Below the pieces are notes generated by a model, which was given only the letters and a program-made list of their open reading frames with translations, did no database searches and was not told where the DNA came from. Source: an uncultured Methylobacillus sp. (lineage in GTDB: Bacteria; Pseudomonadota; Gammaproteobacteria; Burkholderiales; Methylophilaceae). Taken from it: a DNA stretch of 64,000 nucleotides. The position numbers and the translations under genes are program-made. Below, piece by piece: positions 26,826 through 36,652 of this stretch (the stretch's first letter is position 1; each line of letters starts with the position of its first letter). Where the stretch lies: assembly GCA_903824575.1 (NCBI GenBank), contig CAIJXJ010000170.1, positions 1 through 64,000 of the forward strand, read 5' to 3'.

Positions 26826-27704
26826 TTACTTGGCTGCGCCCACGGGCGGGTTGAGAATCTGGAATCCGACATCCTGCGGAAAGTGGTAACGCAAGCCTTC
26901 GTCCGGGCGCGCCAGGATCAATTCAGGTGATTCGCCCTGTTTGTCAAGGTGCAGGGTCTTGCCATTTTTTAAATGAATCTCAAACGACGGTGACTTAGCC
27001 CGGAGATCTGGCGTGTAAGGCTCGACCGAGAGGGCGATCAAGGTTCCCCAACTGTCGGTGAACCAGGCGTTAATCTCCTCCTGTTTCGGTTTGGTGTCAG
27101 GCCGGATCACCTGCCATTGGCCCTTATCCTGGTCGAGACGCAGACCGTGATCTTCCCACTGTTCGAGTCTGGAGAAGTCGAAACCGGCGATCTTTTCGGT
27201 GGCGCCCAGCAAGTTCTTATCAATCAGCTCGACAGGTCGAATCGATGCCGCCTCCGAATAACGGCTCTCCACCAGAAACACGGAATTGCGGTTGCCGACA
27301 TACTGCATGCCGCTGACCGGATTATAGGTGCCGAAAGTGAATACTTCCTCGCCCAAACGGAGCACCAGCGCCGGGTGATCAAGACCATATCGCGCGGGGT
27401 CACTAGCATCGAACTTGTCGACACTGGTCGCCGTCAGAATGGACAGCACCCCATCCACCGCCGCCTGACCGGCGCGAGCGGCAAACGGCTGCAGCAGGAA
27501 CCACTGGCCAGCACGCCGTTCAAAGCTGACTGCCTTCTTGGCCGGAAACTCGATGCTGATCTTGGCCACAGCCGCAGGCGCCAAGGTCGATACCGGAATC
27601 GCCAGCGCCTGTTTTTCCTGTGGATGGGGCGCAAAATAAAGCGCCAGCGCTACGCCCACCACCACCACCAGCAGGCCCAGGTTGATCAACCAACCGGACT
27701 TCAT
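26826..27704 (-). CDS. DUF4340 protein of a Gld-like ABC operon
   Basis: The 292-residue protein has one N-terminal membrane helix (residues 4-24) and a large periplasmic region made of repeated beta-rich units (VSFERRAGQWFLLQPF and later similar blocks), the DUF4340 pattern. It overlaps the GldG-like gene by four bases. DUF4340 proteins commonly follow GldF/GldG-type ABC genes; their role is unknown. It is the last gene of the operon. Confidence 0.85.
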   Translation of the reverse strand: MKSGWLINLGLLVVVVGVALALYFAPHPQEKQALAIPVSTLAPAAVAKISIEFPAKKAVSFERRAGQWFLLQPFAARAGQAAVDGVLSILTATSVDKFDASDPARYGLDHPALVLRLGEEVFTFGTYNPVSGMQYVGNRNSVFLVESRYSEAASIRPVELIDKNLLGATEKIAGFDFSRLEQWEDHGLRLDQDKGQWQVIRPDTKPKQEEINAWFTDSWGTLIALSVEPYTPDLRAKSPSFEIHLKNGKTLHLDKQGESPELILARPDEGLRYHFPQDVGFQILNPPVGAAK

Positions 27705-29050
27705 CGCGTGCGTCTCCTGCGCCAGATCATGACCCCGGAGATGACGAAGGCCAGCGGCAACAACACGATGAAACCGCCGAAGATAAGCGCGCCTTGCAAC
27801 TTGCTGTAGGTAACCGTTGTATCCTTCATCAAGTTGGGCTGGATGCTGATCAGGTTGTCATCCCCCGCCAACCAATTCACCATGTTAACGCCGATCCCCA
27901 GATTGCCGCCGTTGGCGACGAAACTGTTGGCCAGGAAGCTGCCATTACCGACTACTACCACGCGCTGTGTGATGTGTTCGGCACGGCGTTGCATCGCCAC
28001 GGCGATATTGACCGGACCCGCCACATCGCGCTTGTTGTCAAACTCAATCTTGCCATCGAGTTTGCCGTTTTCTATCCAGCCATTCTGCGCAACGGAAATC
28101 AAGCGGGTGACTTCCCAGTCGCCGTTGGTGTCATGCACATCGATCTGACGTGCCTCGGGGAACACAGTCAGCAGGCTGAAATCCTTGGTGATCGCATGCT
28201 CAGCGTACTGACGACCGATCACGGTCTTGGGGTCGATACCATTCTGGGTGGAGGTCGGATCGACTGCAATGCCCGGAGTCAGCGTCAAGCCCAGAAAATC
28301 GGCGAGCGGTTGCAAGCCATGCAGAGAACCCGGATCGATCAGCCACAGCAAATTGCCGCCACTGGCGACATATTTCATGATCTTCTTGACCTCCGCCTCC
28401 GACACATCCACCTGAGGTCCAGCGATCACCAGCATGGCACCATTACGCGGTACCTCCTGCGCGATGGTGAGGTCAGGATTGGCCAGCTTGAAACCCTTGG
28501 TGCCCAGTTGATGGCCAAATTCACCCAGATCGAAATTCTTTTCACCGATCAGGCTGCGTTCGCCATGACCATCGAGATACATCACGGCGCGGGAACGCGA
28601 GCGTGCCAGGCGCACCAGCAAATTGGTCAGATCGCGTTCGGTATAGGCCGGCACCAGGTTCTCGGAACGCTGCTCGAACGCCACCACCAGTTCTCCATCC
28701 TTGCGGATGCCGGCTTCCTGGGCGCGCTTTGGTTCTTTGGTGGTATTGACAAAGGTGAGCCGAATATCAGGCTTGGCACGTTGATAACGCGCCACAAAGT
28801 CATTAATCTGTTTCTTGCGCTCGGCATCATCATTTTCCACATAAGCCGTGATCGTGACCGGCCCCTTGAGTTTCTTGACAACGTTGGCACTGCCATCGGT
28901 CAACTGGTTGCGCGCACTCTGCGTCACATCCCGTTCAACATGAAAACGCTTGGTGGCGAAGCCCAACAAGGCTATCAGAGTCAGAAACAGCACCAGGAAC
29001 AGCCAGTTTTGTACGAATAACTGGAAACGGATTTTCGAATGGTTTTTCAT
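27701..29050 (-). CDS. GldG-family ABC transporter auxiliary protein
   Basis: The 449-residue protein has a membrane helix near each end (about 12-32 and 420-442). Between them is a GldG/IFT52-like periplasmic domain: GPVTITAYVENDDAERKKQI, RAVMYLDGHGERSL, then MLVIAGPQVDVSEAEVKKI and LLWLIDPGSL. In Bacteroidetes GldG is part of a gliding motility ABC complex, but this family is widespread in non-gliding bacteria. It lies between the permease and DUF4340 genes. Confidence 0.88.
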   Translation of the reverse strand: MKNHSKIRFQLFVQNWLFLVLFLTLIALLGFATKRFHVERDVTQSARNQLTDGSANVVKKLKGPVTITAYVENDDAERKKQINDFVARYQRAKPDIRLTFVNTTKEPKRAQEAGIRKDGELVVAFEQRSENLVPAYTERDLTNLLVRLARSRSRAVMYLDGHGERSLIGEKNFDLGEFGHQLGTKGFKLANPDLTIAQEVPRNGAMLVIAGPQVDVSEAEVKKIMKYVASGGNLLWLIDPGSLHGLQPLADFLGLTLTPGIAVDPTSTQNGIDPKTVIGRQYAEHAITKDFSLLTVFPEARQIDVHDTNGDWEVTRLISVAQNGWIENGKLDGKIEFDNKRDVAGPVNIAVAMQRRAEHITQRVVVVGNGSFLANSFVANGGNLGIGVNMVNWLAGDDNLISIQPNLMKDTTVTYSKLQGALIFGGFIVLLPLAFVISGVMIWRRRRTR

Positions 29051-29055
29051 GATCT

Positions 29056-29805
29056 TTATCCGCGCAACCTGTCAGCATCCAACCGGCGCACCGTCAGCAC
29101 CAGAAAAGTCGCAATGAACAGAACGAAATAACTGATGTCGGCGCTGCTCAGCATGCCATTGGACAAGGGCTCGAAATGCCGCATCAGCGACAGATAATTG
29201 AGCGGGCTCTCCGGGTCGGCGGCAAAACTGTCGATAATGATCAGGCCCAACAGGGCGATGAAACTGATGATGGCCGCAATGATCGGTTGCTGCGTCAGGC
29301 TGGACATGAAGATGCCCAGCGCCGAGAACGCTGCAGCCATCAGCCACAAACCCAAAGCATTGGTCAGCACATGGGCGGTATCGAGGTCAGTGGCCACATG
29401 CATGGACAGGGCCATCGCCACCAAGAGCATAACCACCACCGTGATGAAGGTCATCAGGCCGACGAACTTGCCCAGCACAATCTCAAACAAGGATACCGGT
29501 GCGGAAAACAGAAACACCAGGGTCTGGCTCTTGCGCTCCTCCGCGATCAGTCGCATGGTCAACAGAGGCACCGCAGTAAGCAATACCAGCACCGCAATAC
29601 CGAATACCTGTGGCACTACGAAAGCGGTAAAGCCCATTCGCTGCTCCGGCGCCATGGCGCCCTGCATGGAGACAAAATAACGATCCACGCCATTGGCGAA
29701 GAATAGGCCCAGAAGTAGTTGCAACATGGCCAGTATCACCCATGCCATGGGGGATGCGAACAGACTGCGCAGTTCCTTGCCTGCGATCACGAAAATCATT
29801 TTCAT
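29056..29805 (-). CDS. ABC-2 type permease (GldF-like)
   Basis: The protein of about 249 residues has six hydrophobic helices and begins MKMIFVIAGKELRSLFASP, typical of ABC-2 permeases. The LRLIAEERKSQTLVFLFSAPVS-like segment near residue 85 is the coupling region of the NosY/GldF group. I place the start at 29805, where ATG overlaps the ATPase stop as ATGA; the frame is open to 29886. Confidence 0.88.
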   Translation of the reverse strand: MKMIFVIAGKELRSLFASPMAWVILAMLQLLLGLFFANGVDRYFVSMQGAMAPEQRMGFTAFVVPQVFGIAVLVLLTAVPLLTMRLIAEERKSQTLVFLFSAPVSLFEIVLGKFVGLMTFITVVVMLLVAMALSMHVATDLDTAHVLTNALGLWLMAAAFSALGIFMSSLTQQPIIAAIISFIALLGLIIIDSFAADPESPLNYLSLMRHFEPLSNGMLSSADISYFVLFIATFLVLTVRRLDADRLRG

Positions 29806-30740
29806 GCGGTTTCTTCCAATTGGGTCAAATGCAGGAACACGTCCTCCAGCGAGGTGGCGTCCGGAGCGACATGGTACAGCCCCCAATCATTCGCCACCGC
29901 AGCACGCACCACGCCCTCGGCTACACTGTCGGTCGCGCCGGATTCCAACAGGCGAAGCCGTATCCTGTCAGCAGTAATCTCGGCTGCGGCCACCCCGTCC
30001 AAGGCCTGCAGGACATCCACCCCAGGCGGACGACGCAGGGCGACGATAAGGCTGCTGCTCTTACGACTGGCTCGCAAATCATCGATCGCGCCGCTGAACA
30101 CCAGTTGGCCCTGATGAATGATCTGCACGTGGTCGCACACCATCTCGACCTCTGGCAGGATGTGGGTAGACAAGATCACGCTGTGCTCGCCACCCAACTC
30201 CTTGATCAGGGCACGAATGTCGCGGATCTGGATTGGATCCAGGCCGCGCGTCGGCTCGTCCAGCACCACCACCATCGGGTTGTGGATGATGGCCTGGGCA
30301 ATGCCCACGCGCTGCTGGTAGCCGGTCGACAGGTTTTCGCACAGGCGACCGCCCATTTCAAGCAGTCCGGTGCGCTCCTTGGTCTGCGCCACGGCACGTG
30401 CCACGTGGCCTCTTGACACGCCGTGCATGCGGGCGGCCAGCGCCAGCATCTCGTCCACGGTCAATTCCTTGTATAGCGGTGGCGTCTCCGGCAGATAGCC
30501 GATCAGCGCCTTAGCATCGCGAGGATTTTCCAGAATATCGATGCCACAGATCCTGACCGTACCGGCGGTCGGTGCCAGGTTGCCGGTCAGCATCTTCATG
30601 GTGGTGGACTTGCCGGCGCCATTAGGGCCAAGGAAGCCCAGCACTTCTCCCTTATTCAGGTTAAAGTTTACGTCCCGCACCACGGCATTGTTGCCGTAAG
30701 TACGCGTCAGATCGCGCACCTCGACGGTTACTGTATCCAT
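29802..30740 (-). CDS. ABC transporter ATPase (GldA-like)
   Basis: The 312-residue ATPase has Walker A GPNGAGKSTTMKML, the Q-loop GYLPETPPLYKEL, the signature LSTGYQQRVGIAQAI (with T in place of the usual second Gly), Walker B VVVLDEPTRGLDP and the H-loop LSTH. A C-terminal extension of about 90 residues is common in the GldA/NatA group. It is the first gene of a four-gene operon with permease, GldG-like and DUF4340 genes. Confidence 0.92.
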   Translation of the reverse strand: MDTVTVEVRDLTRTYGNNAVVRDVNFNLNKGEVLGFLGPNGAGKSTTMKMLTGNLAPTAGTVRICGIDILENPRDAKALIGYLPETPPLYKELTVDEMLALAARMHGVSRGHVARAVAQTKERTGLLEMGGRLCENLSTGYQQRVGIAQAIIHNPMVVVLDEPTRGLDPIQIRDIRALIKELGGEHSVILSTHILPEVEMVCDHVQIIHQGQLVFSGAIDDLRASRKSSSLIVALRRPPGVDVLQALDGVAAAEITADRIRLRLLESGATDSVAEGVVRAAVANDWGLYHVAPDATSLEDVFLHLTQLEETA

Positions 30741-30932
30741 AATTTTTTCCGGCTTTTTCGAGGGCTGCTAAATTAAAAAAACGCCTGACAATTGTCAAGC
30801 GTCTGCAAAAATTGGAAATTTGAACCAAACAGGCTATATTCGCGTTCATTATGGGTGAACTTGTTGCCCGTGTCACGGACTAACGAATCCTGACCCTCCT
30901 CTTCAATTGACTGCCAGAGCCTCTCCAACACC

Positions 30933-32624
30933 ATGCCAAAAAAGATCCATCTGATGCGCGTTTCTGCGACTCTCATTGCGCTCCTCATCACCAGCGTCAG
31001 TCCCTTCGCACACGCGGCATCCGCTGGCAAAACGCCGGTCACCGGGCTGTCCAGTGAATTCATCTACAAATACCTGATCGGCGAGATTGCCGGCCAGCGC
31101 GGCGACATCGGCCTCGCCGCCAACCTGTTTTACGACCTGGCAAAATCCAGTCGCGATCCGCGACTAGCCGCGCGTGCCGCACATGCCGCCGCGTTCAGTC
31201 AACAGCCACAACTGGCCTTGCGTGCGGCCAGCCTGTGGGAAGAACTGGATCCAACCTCAGCCGAAGCGGCACAGGCAAGCACCCAGATTCTGCTGGGGAC
31301 CGGCAATCTCACCGACGCACAATCGCATTTGAAGAAAATGCTGGAGACGGATGCCACGCGTGCCAATCTGTTTTTGTCTCTGAATGGCCTGCTAGCGCGC
31401 AATAGCGACAAGTCCGCAGTGTTGAAGCTGCTGCAATCCCTGGCCAAGCCCTATCCCGAACTGGCCGAGGCCCGCTTTGCCGTCGCCCACGGCGCTTGGG
31501 CCGCTGGCAAACCTGAGCTTGCCCTGCCCGAACTGAAAGCCGCCGAACAACTGCGCCCGGAGTGGGAGTTACCAGCCCTGCTACAGGGCGAAATACTGAC
31601 GCGACAATCCATAGCGGACGCTTTAAGCTTTTATCATGATTACCTGGCCCAGCACCCCCTGGCCAACGATATACGTCTTTCCTACGCCAAACTTCTGGTC
31701 AATCAGAAGCAGTTCGATCAGGCCCGAGAACAGTTCGCCCCGCTGGTTGAAACCGCAGCCAGCAATCCGGAGCTGGCCGTAGCTGCAGGCTTGCTATCGG
31801 TGCAACTGAGCGATTATGCGCAAGCCGACCACTACTTCGAACAGGCGCTGATGCATGGATTCAAGCATCCGGACCAGATCTACCTCTATCTCGGACAATC
31901 AGCTGAACAGCAAAAAAACGATGACCAGGCACTTGCCTGGTATCAACACGTGGACGAGGGCGAGCAATACTTCGATGCCCGGTTGCATGTCGCTAACATT
32001 CTGGCACGCCAGGGCAAGCTGGATGACGCCCGTAAACTGCTGCATGAACTGCCAGAACTCACCAACGAGCAACAGGTCGTGGCAACGCAACTTGAAGCTA
32101 ACATTCTAACCCAAGCCAAGAATGAAAAAGAGGCCTATGCGTTGCTGGAGCACGCGATCACCACTCTGCCCAATACGCCAGAGCTGATCTATGACTACGC
32201 CATGCTGGCGGAAAAGATGCAACACTTCGACGTCATGGAAAAACAGCTACGCACCCTGATTGTCCTCAAGCCCGACTTCGCACAAGCCTACAACGCCCTC
32301 GGTTATACCCTGGCCGATCGCAACGAGCGGCTCACTGAAGCGACCAAACTGATCGAAAAGGCGCTAACCCTTAGCCCCGATGACTACTACATCCTCGACA
32401 GCATGGGCTGGCTTCAATACCGCCTGGGGCAACTGGATCAGGCCGCAGACTACCTGCGGCGTGCCTATACGGTGCAGACCGATCCGGAAATCGCCGCCCA
32501 TCTGGGTGAGGTGCTATGGCAGCAGGGCAAGCACGATGAAGCTCAGCAGACCTGGTCGGATGCACTACGCGAGTATCCAGACAACGAGTTGCTGGTAAAC
32601 ACCACGAAGAAGTTCGGGCAGTGA
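30933..32624 (+). CDS. exported TPR-repeat protein
   Basis: The 563-residue protein starts with a signal peptide ending near FAHAASAG and is otherwise almost all helical tetratricopeptide repeats, clearest in the C-terminal third (FAQAYNALGYTLADRNERL, YYILDSMGWLQYRLGQLDQA). Such a periplasmic TPR protein stands upstream of lolB in many Betaproteobacteria, where it may help envelope assembly; no function is established. Its stop overlaps the lolB GTG. Confidence 0.85.
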   Translation: MPKKIHLMRVSATLIALLITSVSPFAHAASAGKTPVTGLSSEFIYKYLIGEIAGQRGDIGLAANLFYDLAKSSRDPRLAARAAHAAAFSQQPQLALRAASLWEELDPTSAEAAQASTQILLGTGNLTDAQSHLKKMLETDATRANLFLSLNGLLARNSDKSAVLKLLQSLAKPYPELAEARFAVAHGAWAAGKPELALPELKAAEQLRPEWELPALLQGEILTRQSIADALSFYHDYLAQHPLANDIRLSYAKLLVNQKQFDQAREQFAPLVETAASNPELAVAAGLLSVQLSDYAQADHYFEQALMHGFKHPDQIYLYLGQSAEQQKNDDQALAWYQHVDEGEQYFDARLHVANILARQGKLDDARKLLHELPELTNEQQVVATQLEANILTQAKNEKEAYALLEHAITTLPNTPELIYDYAMLAEKMQHFDVMEKQLRTLIVLKPDFAQAYNALGYTLADRNERLTEATKLIEKALTLSPDDYYILDSMGWLQYRLGQLDQAADYLRRAYTVQTDPEIAAHLGEVLWQQGKHDEAQQTWSDALREYPDNELLVNTTKKFGQ

Positions 32625-33217
32625 GACTAGGGACTTACCTGCTGCCAGCGTTGCTGCTGGCCGCCTGTGCTCCGCTACAAACACTGCCGCCGGCCTCACC
32701 CCCGGCAAGCTATCAACAGCATGTAGCGCAGACCGCCAGCATAAGAAGTTTCGCGATGAACGGGCGCATCGCCGTCCTGACCGAAAAGAAAGGCTTTTCA
32801 GGCAGCCTACGCTGGCATCACCATGAGGACGGGGACGATATCGGATTCTACTCGCCGATCGGCACCCAACTGGGTCAATTGAGCGTGGGAGCAGACGGCG
32901 TAACCCTGACCACCAGCGACAAGCAAACCTATTCCGCACAGGATGCCGAAACACTGACCCAGAAAACACTGGGCTGGAGCCTACCGATGTCCGGCCTGTC
33001 GGACTGGGTACTCGGTCGTCCCGGGCCTGGTGCCGCCGAAATCCTGGCCTGGGACGCTGAGGGCCGCATTCAGCACCTGCGCCAGAGTGGCTGGGATATC
33101 GAATATCCACATTACCAGACTCTGGACGGCCGACAATTGCCAGGCAAAATCGTGATGAAAAGCCAGAAACTGGACCTCAAACTAGTGGTTGAGGAATGGG
33201 TTGGCGTCGGTGAATGA
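32621..33217 (+). CDS. lolB: outer membrane lipoprotein receptor LolB
   Basis: The 198-residue lipoprotein has the lipobox LLAAC at about residue 14. The mature part fits LolB: SFAMNGRIAVLTEKKGFSGSLRWHH, FYSPIGTQLGQL and LSDWVLGRPGP. LolB accepts lipoproteins from LolA and inserts them into the outer membrane. The start is GTG, overlapping the TPR gene stop. The stop overlaps the ispE ATG by four bases. Confidence 0.93.
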   Translation: MRLGTYLLPALLLAACAPLQTLPPASPPASYQQHVAQTASIRSFAMNGRIAVLTEKKGFSGSLRWHHHEDGDDIGFYSPIGTQLGQLSVGADGVTLTTSDKQTYSAQDAETLTQKTLGWSLPMSGLSDWVLGRPGPGAAEILAWDAEGRIQHLRQSGWDIEYPHYQTLDGRQLPGKIVMKSQKLDLKLVVEEWVGVGE

Positions 33218-34059
33218 CTTTGAAAAAAATTGAATCCTTTCCGGCGCCAGCCAAGCTTAATCTATTTTTGCATGTATTAGGACGACGTGCGGACGGCTAT
33301 CATCTGCTGCAATCGGTATTTCGTCTGATAGACCGGCAAGATACGCTGCATCTTCGCGTCACGGATGACGGTCAGATTCGCCGCCTGGCAGATGTCCCTG
33401 GCGTGCCGGCGACGCAGGACTTGTGCGTGCGCGCGGCCCGCTTGCTGCAGCAGCACACCCACTGCCGCATGGGGGTCGATATTCGTCTGGAGAAAATCCT
33501 GCCCATGGGCGGCGGTCTTGGCGGCGGCAGTTCCGACGCTGCCACCATGCTGCTCGCGCTCAACCGCCTGTGGCATCTTGATCTACCACGCGCTGAACTG
33601 CAGGTACTTGCGCTCCAACTGGGGGCTGACGTGCCGATCTTCGTGTTCGGCCGCAACGCCTGGGCCGAGGGTATAGGCGAACAACTACAGCCCATGACAC
33701 TACTCCCGGCCTGGTATGTGGTACTGGCGCCAGACGTTCACGTGGTCACGGCTCAAGTATTTGCCAGTGAGCAATTGACAAGAGACACGATTCCCGCGAA
33801 AATGGCGGCCTTTTTCAAGGGCTACGGTCATAATGATCTTGAACCCGTGGTGTACCGGCAGTATCCCGCTGTAGCGAGTGCGTTGGACTGGCTGAAGCAA
33901 TTCGGCGACGCGCGCATGAGCGGTTCCGGGTGCTGCGTTTTTCTGGAATGTGACAACGAAGTCGAAGCGAACCGTATTTTCGCGCTTAAACCAGCGCAAG
34001 TATCCGGGTTTGTAGCGCAGGGGTTAAACCAACATCCCCTGCTCGATTTTGCTGATTAG
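33214..34059 (+). CDS. ispE: 4-diphosphocytidyl-2-C-methyl-D-erythritol kinase
   Basis: The 281-residue GHMP kinase starts FPAPAKLNLFLHVLGRRADGYH. Its ATP loop is LPMGGGLGGGSSDAATML, and the third motif is RMSGSGCCVFLE. It phosphorylates CDP-methylerythritol in the MEP isoprenoid pathway. It overlaps lolB and is followed 20 bases later by tRNA-Gln, the classical arrangement. Confidence 0.97.
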   Translation: MTLKKIESFPAPAKLNLFLHVLGRRADGYHLLQSVFRLIDRQDTLHLRVTDDGQIRRLADVPGVPATQDLCVRAARLLQQHTHCRMGVDIRLEKILPMGGGLGGGSSDAATMLLALNRLWHLDLPRAELQVLALQLGADVPIFVFGRNAWAEGIGEQLQPMTLLPAWYVVLAPDVHVVTAQVFASEQLTRDTIPAKMAAFFKGYGHNDLEPVVYRQYPAVASALDWLKQFGDARMSGSGCCVFLECDNEVEANRIFALKPAQVSGFVAQGLNQHPLLDFAD

Positions 34060-34079
34060 AATAGCCCTGCAAAGTTTAT

Positions 34080-34156
34080 TGGGGAGTCGCCAAGCTGGTT
34101 AAGGCACCGGATTTTGATTCCGGCATTCGAAGGTTCGACTCCTTCCTCCCCAGCCA
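34080..34156 (+). tRNA. tRNA-Gln (TTG anticodon)
   Basis: The sequence folds into a full cloverleaf: acceptor TGGGGAG/CTCCCCA, the anticodon arm CCGGA-TTTTGAT-TCCGG with anticodon TTG, and the T arm AAGG-TTCGACT-CCTT. The 3' CCA is encoded. Confidence 0.95.
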
Positions 34157-34162
34157 ATAATA

Positions 34163-34195
34163 AAAAAGCGTGTAACTAACCCCTACACGCTTTTT
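34163..34195 (+). terminator. terminator after tRNA-Gln
   Basis: The stem AAAAAGCGTGTA/TACACGCTTTTT has a 9-base loop and is followed by GTTTTT. It lies just before the prs start. Confidence 0.8.
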
Positions 34196-34225
34196 GTTTT
34201 TCACCAACAACATGAGGATTTCACC

Positions 34226-35176
34226 GTGGTCAACGGCGACATGATGGTATTTACCGGCAACGCCAATCCACGGCTGGCCGAAGAGGTGGTCAACCATCTC
34301 AATATCGATCTGGGCAAGGCCACAGTGGGGCGCTTCAGCGATGGTGAAGTCATGGTCGAACTGCTGGACAACGTGCGTGGCAAGGATGTTTTCGTCCTGC
34401 AGTCCACCTGCATGCCGACCAATGACAGCCTGATGGAAGTCATGGTCATGGTCGATGCCCTGCGCCGCTCCTCCGCCGCCCGCATCACCGCCGCCATCCC
34501 CTATTTCGGTTATTCACGCCAGGACCGGCGCCCGCGTTCCGCCCGTGTCGCCATCACTGCCAAGGTTGTCGCCAACATGCTGACCAGTGTCGGCGTCAAC
34601 CGCCTGTTGACCATGGACCTGCACTCCGATCAGATTCAGGGCTTCTTCGACATTCCGGTAGACAACATCTATGCCACCCCGGTTCTGCTTGGCGACCTGT
34701 GGAAGCACAGCCATCCCAACCTGGTCGTGGTGTCTCCCGACGTCGGCGGCGTAGTGCGTGCACGGGCGCTTGCCAAACAACTCAATGCGGACCTCGCCAT
34801 CATCGATAAGCGCCGTCCCAAACCCAATGTAGCCAAGGTGATGAACATCATTGGTGAGGTCGAGGGGCGCACCTGCGTCATCATGGATGACATGGTCGAT
34901 ACCGCCAACACCCTGTGTGAGGCCGCCAACGCGCTTAAGGAGCATGGCGCCATCAAGGTGGTGGCCTATTGCACCCACCCGGTGCTGTCGGGTACCGCCG
35001 TCGAGCGCATAGCCAATTCGCGATTGGATGAATTGGTCGTCACCAACACCATTCCGCTACGCGCGGATGCCGTTGCCTGCGCCAAGATCCGGCAGTTAAG
35101 CGCAGCCGAGTTGCTGGCAGAGACCATACGCCGCATCAGTCGCGAGGACTCGGTCAGCTCGTTATTCATGGATTAA
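34226..35176 (+). CDS. prs: ribose-phosphate pyrophosphokinase
   Basis: The 316-residue enzyme makes PRPP from ribose-5-phosphate and ATP. It shows [16 protein letters not shown], the flexible-loop region [26 protein letters not shown] and the PRPP-binding loop [17 protein letters not shown]. The start is GTG, eight bases after GAGG. It follows tRNA-Gln and precedes rplY. Confidence 0.97.
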   Translation: MVNGDMMVFTGNANPRLAEEVVNHLNIDLGKATVGRFSDGEVMVELLDNVRGKDVFVLQSTCMPTNDSLMEVMVMVDALRRSSAARITAAIPYFGYSRQDRRPRSARVAITAKVVANMLTSVGVNRLLTMDLHSDQIQGFFDIPVDNIYATPVLLGDLWKHSHPNLVVVSPDVGGVVRARALAKQLNADLAIIDKRRPKPNVAKVMNIIGEVEGRTCVIMDDMVDTANTLCEAANALKEHGAIKVVAYCTHPVLSGTAVERIANSRLDELVVTNTIPLRADAVACAKIRQLSAAELLAETIRRISREDSVSSLFMD

Positions 35177-35299
35177 CAAAAAAGTTGTCAGCGCTCAGCT
35201 TTCAGCTTGAAACAAAATTCAGCGGTCGGCGTAAGGCTTGCTGCGAATAATTGGTTGCCTGGTCGCGGGCAACCTTAATCAACCAGAAGGAGTAGTAAA

Positions 35300-35905
35300 A
35301 TGGCAATCGAAATCAACGCAAAGAAGCGCACAGCGCAAGGAACGGGTGCGAGCCGCCGTCTGCGCCGTGCCGGCAACGTCCCGGGCATCATCTATGGTGC
35401 TGGCAAGGACGCTGTCAATATCGAGCTCAACCACAAGGAACTGTTCCTGCAATTCCGTCACGAGACTTTCCACGCCTCCGTGCTGAATCTGAACGTGGAT
35501 GGCAAGGCAGAGCAAGTGCTGCTGCGCGACTTCCAACTGCATCCGGTCAGGAATGACATCGCTCACATTGACTTCCAGCGCGTCAGCGCCACCGAAAAGA
35601 TTCACGTCAAGGTGCCGTTGCATTTCATCAATAACGACATCGCTCCTGGCGTTAAGCTAGCACACGGCATCGTTACCCACATCCAGACCGAAGTTGATGT
35701 CACCTGCCTGGCGAAGAATCTGCCGGAATTCATCGAAGTCGACCTGGCCAACTTGCAAGCCGGCCATTCCATCCACCTATCCGAACTCAAACTGCCCAAG
35801 GGCGTGGAGTTCGTCAAGCTGACCCACGGTGATGACGCAGCAGTTGCGACCATCCCGGTGCCACGCGGTGGTGTAGTCGTTGACGAGGAAGCCGCAGCAG
35901 AATAA
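35300..35905 (+). CDS. rplY: 50S ribosomal protein L25 (CTC form)
   Basis: The 201-residue protein is the long CTC/TL5-type L25: an N-terminal 5S rRNA-binding domain ([35 protein letters not shown]) and a C-terminal beta domain ending in an acidic tail. An AGAAGGAG precedes the ATG. It is followed by a strong terminator and then pth. Confidence 0.97.
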   Translation: MAIEINAKKRTAQGTGASRRLRRAGNVPGIIYGAGKDAVNIELNHKELFLQFRHETFHASVLNLNVDGKAEQVLLRDFQLHPVRNDIAHIDFQRVSATEKIHVKVPLHFINNDIAPGVKLAHGIVTHIQTEVDVTCLAKNLPEFIEVDLANLQAGHSIHLSELKLPKGVEFVKLTHGDDAAVATIPVPRGGVVVDEEAAAE

Positions 35906-35921
35906 GGTGGCATCGGCATGA

Positions 35922-35961
35922 AAAAAACGCGCGTTGCGGCAAGCCGGGACGCGCGTTTTTT
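35922..35961 (+). terminator. terminator after rplY
   Basis: The stem AAAAACGCGCGT/ACGCGCGTTTTT has a 14-base loop and a T tract continuing past the stem. Confidence 0.85.
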
Positions 35962-36017
35962 ATTTAGAACCCCGTGGTTAAGTTTCAGCCCTGGACCTTG
36001 GAGCAACAGACTTCAGC

Positions 36018-36605
36018 ATGAATGGAATCAGACTCTTCGTCGGCCTCGGTAACCCTGGGGCAGAATATGAAACCACCCGTCATAATGCCGGGTTCTGGTG
36101 GGTAGATGAAGTCGCCCACGACACCCATTCCCGCCTCAATGCGGAAGCTAAATTTTTTGGCCGTACGGCACGTTCCAAGGTCGGCCCGACCGACGTCTGG
36201 CTATTGCAACCAACCACCTTCATGAACGCGAGTGGTCGCTCGGTGGCAGCACTGGCACGCTTTTACCGAATCGAACCGGAACAGATTCTGGTCATTCATG
36301 ACGAACTTGATCTGGCTCCCGGTACCGTCAAGCTCAAGCAAGGTGGGGGCAACGGCGGGCATAATGGCTTGAAGGACATCGCGGCCCAACTGGGCACGCC
36401 AAATTTCTGGCGCTTGCGCCTCGGCATCGGCCATCCGGGTGAACGTAACGCAGTCGTTGATTACGTGCTAAATGCCCCATCACGGACCGATGCCGGATTG
36501 ATCGAGGACAACATCCATCTCAGCGCCCAACTCCTGCCCATGCTGGTGGCAGGCCAATTTGAGGCCGCCATGCTGAAACTCCACACCAAACCAAAACCTG
36601 CATAA
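36018..36605 (+). CDS. pth: peptidyl-tRNA hydrolase
   Basis: The 195-residue enzyme starts [23 protein letters not shown], including the catalytic histidine, and later has [24 protein letters not shown] and [13 protein letters not shown]. It releases peptides from stalled peptidyl-tRNA. It lies downstream of rplY, as is usual in Proteobacteria. Confidence 0.97.
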   Translation: MNGIRLFVGLGNPGAEYETTRHNAGFWWVDEVAHDTHSRLNAEAKFFGRTARSKVGPTDVWLLQPTTFMNASGRSVAALARFYRIEPEQILVIHDELDLAPGTVKLKQGGGNGGHNGLKDIAAQLGTPNFWRLRLGIGHPGERNAVVDYVLNAPSRTDAGLIEDNIHLSAQLLPMLVAGQFEAAMLKLHTKPKPA

Positions 36606-36652
36606 AACTCAGGCGACCTTACCCTATCCACCGAAAACAGCAAACCCCGATG

